A stretch of DNA of 64,000 nt. It comes from an uncultured Clostridia bacterium (GTDB lineage: Bacteria > Bacillota > Clostridia > Oscillospirales > Acutalibacteraceae). Where the stretch lies: contig CANQFC010000002.1 in NCBI GenBank assembly GCA_947598155.1, positions 62,001-126,000 of the forward strand, read 5' to 3'. Below, one piece after another: positions 58,355-64,000 of the stretch (the stretch's first letter is position 1; each line of letters starts with the position of its first letter). The position numbers and the translations under genes are program-made. Under the pieces are notes generated by a model. That model ran no database searches and was not told the DNA's origin. It saw nothing but the letters and a program-made list of their open reading frames with translations.

Positions 58355-60028
58355 TCAATAATTTTTCGCCTCTGTAATCATTTCTTCGGCCGTTTGCATT
58401 GATAAGGATGAATTTTCGGAACCGCCGATAATACGGGCGATCTCGCGAATGCGCCCGTCTTTTCCGAGTAATTCGACGTTTGTGTAAGTTTGATTGTCGA
58501 TTTCGGATTTAGAAATTAAATAATGACAGTCCGCAAAGGCGGCGATTTGCGCTAAATGCGTAACGCAGAGCACTTGCCTGTCAAGAGAAACCTTTTTAAG
58601 TTTAATCCCTATTTTTTTAGCGGTTCTGCCGCTTACGCCTGTATCAATTTCATCAAAAATAAGAGTTTGAATTTCATCATGGCATGAAAGGACGTTTTTT
58701 ATCGCAAGCATAATCCTTGAAAGCTCGCCTCCGGAGGCAATTTTTGAAAGAGCCTTCGGTTCCTCACCCGCATTAGCTGAAATTTGGAAAAATATTTCAT
58801 CCTGTCCGTTTTCGCCGCACGGAATTTTGTTGTGTACCGTTTTAAAAATAATTGACGGCATTTCAAGAAACGCAAGCTCCTCGCAGACCTTTCCCACAAA
58901 TTCAAGCGAGGCCTTTTTTCTTATATCGGTGAGTATATCGGCGCGGCTTTGCATAATTTTTTGCTTTTCCTCTGCCTCGGTCTTTAATTTATCCTTAATC
59001 CGGTCTGAAAATGTTATCTCCTCAAGCTCTTTTTGAGCATTTTCAAGATATTGCAAAACATCTTCTTCACTATCGCCGTATTTTTTGAAAATCGTTTCAA
59101 GGAGCGAAAGCCTTTCCTCAACTAAATCAAGCTCCTTTGGGTCAGCTTCAGTTGAAAAAAGAAAGCTATTAAGCTCAGACGCGCAGTCGGAAAGCGAATA
59201 AGAAATATCCGTCAGGGTGTCGGAAACGGTTTTTAGCGTATCATCGTACCCCGCGGCGTTTTGAAGAGAGTTAGCGGCAAAAGAAATTTTTGAAACGGCG
59301 CCTCCTTCTCCGTTTTCCCCGTCAAGCGCTTCCAAAGAGGAGCTGACGAGCGTCAGGAGCGTTTCAATATTTTGCAAAAACGTTCTGCGTTTTAATAAAT
59401 CGCTGTACTCTCCTACTTTTATATCGGCCGACGCAATCTCCTCAGTCTGAAAGTTGAGAATATCGATTTTTCTCGCTTTTTCGGACTCGTTTTCAATAAA
59501 AGATTTATATTTCCGCTCGGTTTCTTTAAACTCATTGTACGCAGAAAGATATGCGTCTTTGGCAGGCGCATCCTGAGCGTAAGAGTCAATGTAGTATATG
59601 TGATAATCTTCGTTTAGAAGGTTTTGATTGTCAAGCTGACCGTGAATGTTGATAAGCGCGCGCCCTACCCTTTTCAGCATTGATACCGTTACCGACTGAC
59701 CGTTAATTTTACAGATGTTTTTGCCGTCCGCAAAAATTTTGCGCATAATATGGAGAGCGCCGTCCTCTTCAGGCGTAACGCCTATTTCCGTAATGACGGA
59801 TTTTACGGTGCCGTTTATATCGGTGAAAAGAGCGGCAACCTCGGCAAAATCACTGCCGGTGCGTATAAGTTCTCTTGAAGTTCTTTCGCCTAAAACAGCA
59901 TTTATAGCGTCAATAATGATTGATTTACCTGCTCCGGTTTCACCTGTCAAAACATTAAGACCGTTACTGAAATCAATAACAGCCTCTTTTATTATCGCAA
60001 TATTGCTGATTTTAAGGTTTTGGAGCAT
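58355..60028 (-). CDS. recN: DNA repair protein RecN
   Basis: 557 residues. An SMC-like ATPase for double-strand break repair. MLQNLKISNIAIIKEAVIDF starts the head domain, with Walker A LTGETGAGKSIIIDAI. A coiled-coil region runs about 150-360. The C-terminal head has the signature region KIASGGELSRIMLAIK and Walker B TLIFDEIDTGVSG. Complete. Last gene of dxs-tlyA-nadK-argR-recN, 5 bp after argR. This order is close to the B. subtilis recN region. Confidence 0.95.
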   Translation of the reverse strand: MLQNLKISNIAIIKEAVIDFSNGLNVLTGETGAGKSIIIDAINAVLGERTSRELIRTGSDFAEVAALFTDINGTVKSVITEIGVTPEEDGALHIMRKIFADGKNICKINGQSVTVSMLKRVGRALINIHGQLDNQNLLNEDYHIYYIDSYAQDAPAKDAYLSAYNEFKETERKYKSFIENESEKARKIDILNFQTEEIASADIKVGEYSDLLKRRTFLQNIETLLTLVSSSLEALDGENGEGGAVSKISFAANSLQNAAGYDDTLKTVSDTLTDISYSLSDCASELNSFLFSTEADPKELDLVEERLSLLETIFKKYGDSEEDVLQYLENAQKELEEITFSDRIKDKLKTEAEEKQKIMQSRADILTDIRKKASLEFVGKVCEELAFLEMPSIIFKTVHNKIPCGENGQDEIFFQISANAGEEPKALSKIASGGELSRIMLAIKNVLSCHDEIQTLIFDEIDTGVSGRTAKKIGIKLKKVSLDRQVLCVTHLAQIAAFADCHYLISKSEIDNQTYTNVELLGKDGRIREIARIIGGSENSSLSMQTAEEMITEAKNY

Positions 60029-60033
60029 ACTGT

Positions 60034-60477
60034 TCAGTCCTTAAGCATTGAAAGAATTTCGTTTCTGTTATTTGCCGCATTTTCAACGGAATCACAGGCA
60101 AGAAAAATTGTGTCATCGCCCGCTATTGCGCCGACAACGCCTTTCATATGCGTATTTTCAAGTGCAACGCACGCCGCGTTTGCAGTGCCTACATAGCATT
60201 TTATTACAACAATATTCATTGCAAGTTCAACCGACAAAACGGAACGGGTAAAAATCATTGCAAAATTGCTGTGCGTTTCGCTTTTGCTTATGACATATCT
60301 TGTTTCGTTTTTGCCGAAATGCTCTTTAACAAGCTTTAAATCTTTAATATCCCTTGAAACAGTCGCCTGAGTAACATTAAAACCGTTTCGGTTAAGCATT
60401 TTTATAATTTCCTCTTGTGTTGAGACATTGTTGCTCTCAATAAAATCTATAATCAGCTTTTGCCTGTCCTTTTTCAT
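60034..60477 (-). CDS. argR: Arginine repressor
   Basis: 147 residues. The N-terminal winged helix includes STQEEIIKMLNRNGFNVTQATVSRDIKDLKLVK, read here in parts, with the conserved Q-A-T-[VL]-S-R-D motif. The C-terminal hexamerisation/arginine-binding domain has VVIKCYVGTANAACVAL and GAIAGDDTIFLAC. It controls arginine metabolism in response to arginine. One base separates its start from the nadK stop. Conserved neighbour of recN in Firmicutes. Confidence 0.95.
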   Translation of the reverse strand: MKKDRQKLIIDFIESNNVSTQEEIIKMLNRNGFNVTQATVSRDIKDLKLVKEHFGKNETRYVISKSETHSNFAMIFTRSVLSVELAMNIVVIKCYVGTANAACVALENTHMKGVVGAIAGDDTIFLACDSVENAANNRNEILSMLKD

Positions 60478-60478
60478 T

Positions 60479-61330
60479 TCAGGTTCTCCTTTGCGTAAGC
60501 TTTCTGTTTAAAACATCAAAAAACTCATCGGATTTAATTCTGATAAACTCGGCGGAAATATCGGATTTTTCAATAATAACTTCACCGTTTTCCGGCAGTT
60601 CAAAGTTTGTTTCACCGTCGAGCGATATAACAATATCCTTACCGTGATTATTCGGCGCGGTAATACTGATTGTTGACGAGCTGTTAAACACCATTGACCT
60701 GTTAAGAGGCGAATGAGTGCAAAGCGGCGTCATAATTATACACTGTAAGGCGGGGTCGATTACAGGACCTCCGGCTGACCAAGAATAGGCAGTTGAGCCT
60801 GTGGGAGTTGAAACAATAATGCCGTCCGCTCTGTAAAAATTTACGATTTTGCCATCGCAGTAAGCGTTAAAGTTAAGAACATTAAACGACTTTCCTCTTG
60901 CAACCGCAATATCGTTAAGGCAATAGCCCAATGTTTTACGAACGCCGCCGTACTCCAAAAAGCATTGCAGCATCATATGCTTTTCTTTCACATAATTGCC
61001 GTTTAAAAGCGAATTAAGCAATTCAAGCTCGTTAGCTTCAACGCCCGCTAAAAAAGCGAGATTGCCCGCGTTAATGCAAAGAACAGGCTTTCCGGCTATT
61101 GCGCACTGTTTGGCTGTGTGGATAAACGAACCGTCGCCCCCTATCGCAATTACGACGTCGGCCTCTTCATACAAATTTTCGGTATAAGTAAAACGGTTAC
61201 CGAAAACTGTCTTTGTATCAGGTTCAAAAAAATATTCAATATTAAGCCGATTGAGCGTATCGGCCACCGCATAAGTAACGCTTTCGGCTTTTTCACGGGT
61301 AAGATTAGGTACAATACCGACTTTAATCAT
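60479..61330 (-). CDS. nadK: NAD kinase
   Basis: 283 residues. It phosphorylates NAD to NADP. The GGDGSFIHTAK motif is the catalytic G-G-D-G. Also NAGNLAFLAGVE, ARGKSFNVLNFNAYCDG and DGIIVSTPTGSTAYSWSAGG with ITPLCTHSLN-like PLCTHSPLNRSMV. ATG 61330 is preferred over GTG 61339 because it gives MIKVGIVPN. It overlaps the end of tlyA by 8 bp, so coupled. Confidence 0.95.
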   Translation of the reverse strand: MIKVGIVPNLTREKAESVTYAVADTLNRLNIEYFFEPDTKTVFGNRFTYTENLYEEADVVIAIGGDGSFIHTAKQCAIAGKPVLCINAGNLAFLAGVEANELELLNSLLNGNYVKEKHMMLQCFLEYGGVRKTLGYCLNDIAVARGKSFNVLNFNAYCDGKIVNFYRADGIIVSTPTGSTAYSWSAGGPVIDPALQCIIMTPLCTHSPLNRSMVFNSSSTISITAPNNHGKDIVISLDGETNFELPENGEVIIEKSDISAEFIRIKSDEFFDVLNRKLTQRRT

Positions 61331-62147
61331 TGTTATCACCGTTTAAAATATTATGGGATTCTTCCGCAATTTCAGCAATAAAGGATTCTGTAAAGGCAAG
61401 GCGCCCGTTACCGTCCTTTGAAAGAAAAATTAAGTACTCAATGTTGCCCTCGGGGCCTTTTATCGGAGAATAGGTCAGTCCTAAAACCGAAAAACCGATT
61501 TCAACGGCAAATTTCGCAATCGAATCAATGACCGCGATATGTGTTTGCCTGTCACGCACAACGCCTTTCTTTCCGACATTTTCTCTGCCGGCCTCAAACT
61601 GAGGCTTAATAAGCGCAACGCATTTACCGTTGGATTTAAGAAAACCGAAAAGCACCGGTAAAATCAGTTTAAGAGAAATAAACGAGACGTCAATGCTCGC
61701 AAAATCTATTTCATCGGGAACAGAGTCGCTTGTAATGTATCGGAAATTAGTCCGCTCTAAATTTATAACGCGTTCGTCTGTGCGAAGTTTCCATGCAAGC
61801 TGACCGTAACCCACGTCGATTGAATATACTTTTTTGGCGCCGTTTTGGAGCATACAGTCGGTAAATCCGCCTGTTGACGCGCCGATGTCCATACAAACGC
61901 AGTCCGTAAGAGTTATGGGAAAGGTTTTCATAGCCTTTTCAAGCTTATACCCGCCGCGGCTTACATACGGCGCCTGTTTTCCCTTTAATTCGATTTTGTC
62001 GGTCGGTTTTACGGCATAGCCGGATTTTGTTTCTTTTTTGCCGTTTACATATACCGAACCCGACATTATCATTGCGGACGCTTTTGACCGGCTTTCACAA
62101 AGTCCTAATTCAAAAACAGCCGCGTCAAGTCTTTTTTTATCAGTCAT
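61323..62147 (-). CDS. tlyA: TlyA family rRNA 2'-O-methyltransferase
   Basis: 274 residues. An N-terminal S4 RNA-binding domain (about 1-60, KRLDAAVFELGLCESRSKAS) is joined to an FtsJ-like methyltransferase with the SAM motif VCMDIGASTGGFTDCML and SIDVGYGQLAWKLR. TlyA methylates 16S and 23S rRNA in mycobacteria; in Firmicutes the role is inferred. It follows dxs directly and overlaps nadK. Confidence 0.92.
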   Translation of the reverse strand: MTDKKRLDAAVFELGLCESRSKASAMIMSGSVYVNGKKETKSGYAVKPTDKIELKGKQAPYVSRGGYKLEKAMKTFPITLTDCVCMDIGASTGGFTDCMLQNGAKKVYSIDVGYGQLAWKLRTDERVINLERTNFRYITSDSVPDEIDFASIDVSFISLKLILPVLFGFLKSNGKCVALIKPQFEAGRENVGKKGVVRDRQTHIAVIDSIAKFAVEIGFSVLGLTYSPIKGPEGNIEYLIFLSKDGNGRLAFTESFIAEIAEESHNILNGDNND

Positions 62148-63998
62148 TTAATTTCTCCGAAATTTTTCGTAAATTGACTCTCTGTCAAGCCCGAATTTGC
62201 TCATAAGAGACGAAACGGACGCATGCGCGACAAACTGATTATTAACGGCGATATGCTCAAATTTTCCGTTATAGCCTTTTTCGGCAAGTGTTTCGGCAAA
62301 AACAGAGCCTATGGAGCCGGACTTTTCGGATTCCTCATAAAAAACAATTTTTTTATAAGTCAGAGCGATATTAAATGTTTCAGCCGGAATAGGCTTTATG
62401 CGGTTGAGAACGAGAAGCGAAACCATTTTGTTTTCAGCTTTCAGTTTTTCAACTGCAAACATTGCCTCAGCGGATACTCTGCCGTATGTAACTATAAGCG
62501 CGCCGCCGTTTTCATTAAACAGGTCGAAGTCTTTTTCGCTTATTTCATATCCGTTCGGCAAGGTTGTATCGCTGCCCCTCGGGTACCTTACGGCAAAAAG
62601 TCCGTCCTGTGTAATTGCGTTTTCAATGTCAAACTTTAAGCGGTTAAATGTAAACGGAGAATATATTTTTATGTTAGGAACGGAAGAGAGCATCGGAATG
62701 TCAAAAAGCCCCTGATGGGTAATGCCGTCCTCTCCGACAAATCCGGCTCTGTCAATGGCAATAAGCATATTGGCGTTTTGCAATGAACAGTCGTGAATAA
62801 GCTGGTCGTATGTTCTTTGTAAAAAGGTTGAATATATCGCGACAACAGGTTTCATTCCGCCTTTTGCCAATCCGGACGCAAAAGTGACCGCATGCTCTTC
62901 CGCGATACCTACGTCAAAAAATCTGTCCGGAAATTTTTCGGAAAATTCTTTAAGACCGGTTCCGATAGCCATTGCCGCGGTAATGGCGCATATTTTTTTA
63001 TCTTTTTCCGCCATATCGCAGAGCAGTGAACCAAAAGCGGAAGAAAAGCTTTCGGAGGATAAATTCGTTTCGCCGTTATCTATGTTAAATTTTGAAATGC
63101 CGTGAAATTCACTCGGAGATTTTTCCGCAAAATCATATCCTTTGCCTTTAATTGTGTTAACGTGCAAAACCACAGGACCGTTAATAAGCCTCGCGCTGTC
63201 AAGCGCCTCGGATAACTGTTCCAAATTATGGCCGTCAATCGGGCCCATATAGTGAAAGCCCATATCTTCAAAGAATGTACTTTTGTACAGTCTGCTTTTT
63301 ATTCTTGTTTTAATGTTAAATATCTCTTTTGCCAAAGGTTTGCCGATAAGCGGTATTTTATTTAAAGTCGATTCGGTTTTTGCTTTTAATCGGAAATATT
63401 CCGGTTTGGAGCGGATTACCGCCAAATACCGAGCAACTCCGCCAACGTTTTCGGAAATCGACATTTTATTATCATTAAGAATAACGATAAGCCTTGCCTT
63501 AGAGCGCCCCGCGTTGTTAAGCGCCTCATAAGCCAGTCCTCCGGTGAGAGCGCCGTCTCCGATAACGGCAACAGTGTAATTCTTTTTGCCGCTGATTAAG
63601 TTTGACATAGCTATACCGAACGCGGAAGAAACGGAAGTGCTTGAGTGACCGCTGTAAAAAATATCGTGTTCGCTTTCTTCCGGGGAAGAAAAGCCGGATA
63701 TGCCGTTTTCGGTTCGCAGTGTAGAAAACCTTTCATATCTTCCTGTAATTATTTTATGCGTATATACCTGATGACCTACATCCCAAATAATCTTGTCGTT
63801 CGGTGAATTGAACACCTTGTGCAGTGCCACAGAAAGCTCAACAACGCCGAGATTTGACGACAGATGCCCGCCGTTATTTGAAACGGTCTCAATCATTAAG
63901 CTCCTTATTTCCGAGCACAGTTCATTTAACTGCTGATATGACAATTTCTTTATGTCGTCAGGTGATTTAATTGCGGATAAAAGTTCTTTGTTTGCCAA
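62148..63998 (-). CDS. dxs: 1-deoxy-D-xylulose-5-phosphate synthase
   Basis: 616 residues. A thiamine-diphosphate enzyme joining pyruvate and glyceraldehyde 3-phosphate, the first step of the MEP isoprenoid pathway. Seen: NGGHLSSNLGVVELSVALHK, IWDVGHQVYTHKI, VIGDGALTGGLAYEALN (thiamine diphosphate), LNDNKMSIS, YMGPIDGHN, FDVGIAEEHAVTFASG and GLFDIPMLS. A TTG at 63998 gives a normal N-terminus, but only 2 bp of upstream sequence are present, so the true start and ribosome binding site may lie outside the window. Confidence 0.94.
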   Translation of the reverse strand: MANKELLSAIKSPDDIKKLSYQQLNELCSEIRSLMIETVSNNGGHLSSNLGVVELSVALHKVFNSPNDKIIWDVGHQVYTHKIITGRYERFSTLRTENGISGFSSPEESEHDIFYSGHSSTSVSSAFGIAMSNLISGKKNYTVAVIGDGALTGGLAYEALNNAGRSKARLIVILNDNKMSISENVGGVARYLAVIRSKPEYFRLKAKTESTLNKIPLIGKPLAKEIFNIKTRIKSRLYKSTFFEDMGFHYMGPIDGHNLEQLSEALDSARLINGPVVLHVNTIKGKGYDFAEKSPSEFHGISKFNIDNGETNLSSESFSSAFGSLLCDMAEKDKKICAITAAMAIGTGLKEFSEKFPDRFFDVGIAEEHAVTFASGLAKGGMKPVVAIYSTFLQRTYDQLIHDCSLQNANMLIAIDRAGFVGEDGITHQGLFDIPMLSSVPNIKIYSPFTFNRLKFDIENAITQDGLFAVRYPRGSDTTLPNGYEISEKDFDLFNENGGALIVTYGRVSAEAMFAVEKLKAENKMVSLLVLNRIKPIPAETFNIALTYKKIVFYEESEKSGSIGSVFAETLAEKGYNGKFEHIAVNNQFVAHASVSSLMSKFGLDRESIYEKFRRN

Positions 63999-64000
63999 AA

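Overview
The window is a 64 kb stretch of ordinary chromosome from a Gram-positive, low-to-moderate GC bacterium, most likely a spore-forming member of Clostridia (Oscillospiraceae/Ruminococcaceae-like). The evidence is strong GGAGG-type ribosome binding sites, frequent TTG/GTG starts, a tyrS T-box, a lysine riboswitch, Rex, ArgR, and sporulation or germination genes (CwlD, a SpoIIM-like protein, TepA next to FtsK/SpoIIIE). I saw no prophage, insertion sequence, CRISPR array or rRNA. There is one tRNA, tRNA-Ser(GGA).

Layout. 1-4823 (minus): xpt and a BMP-type nucleoside ABC importer, cut by the window edge. 4921-13082 (plus): a carbohydrate ABC importer (binding lipoprotein, two permeases, MsmK-type ATPase) followed from its own promoter by malQ and glgP, so uptake and phosphorolysis of malto-oligosaccharides. 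13122-15180: birA, csaA, tRNA-Ser and a membrane-anchored Ada-like zinc protein. 15242-23464 (plus): an eight-gene aromatic operon, pheA-aroB-aroC-aroE/K-aroQ-aroA-tyrA-aroF, covering every step from DAHP to chorismate plus the prephenate branch enzymes, preceded by a Phe/Tyr-rich leader peptide and an intrinsic terminator. 23497-32997: rodA-like, typA, an MreB-like actin, asnB, a GH28-like protein, trmO, rubrerythrin and an AbrB-type regulator with a zinc ribbon. 33043-36869 (minus): acn-icd-rex. 36908-41469 (plus): tepA, ftsK, an MBL hydrolase and a DUF3006 protein. 41486-46800 (plus): rpsB-tsf with a structured leader, then cwlD-radA and two poorly known small genes. 46801-47410 is very AT-rich with palindromes, in front of a Xer-type recombinase. 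48387-53172 (minus): queA, a phosphoesterase, tgt, yajC, a TIGR04086-like protein and a SpoIIM-like protein. 53212-56804 (plus): lysine riboswitch, asd-dapA-dapB and a free-standing tandem-ACT protein. 56818-63998 (minus): T-box and tyrS, then dxs-tlyA-nadK-argR-recN.

The most notable item is the aromatic operon leader (15242-15420). A consensus promoter drives a 15-residue open reading frame, MFFYRYYYFFISAID, with eight Phe/Tyr codons in nine consecutive positions. An 11-bp perfect terminator stem with a T7 tract follows, then pheA. This is the architecture of ribosome-mediated attenuation, which is uncommon in Firmicutes, where T-boxes usually do this job. Other items worth a second look are a possible pseudoknot in the rpsB leader, a terminator whose loop holds the -35 box of the next promoter, an exact 19-nt repeat in two unrelated gene contexts, a palindrome cluster ahead of the Xer-type gene, and the stand-alone ACT protein in the lysine operon.

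All calls come from reading the sequence and recalled family knowledge. No database search or folding program was run.
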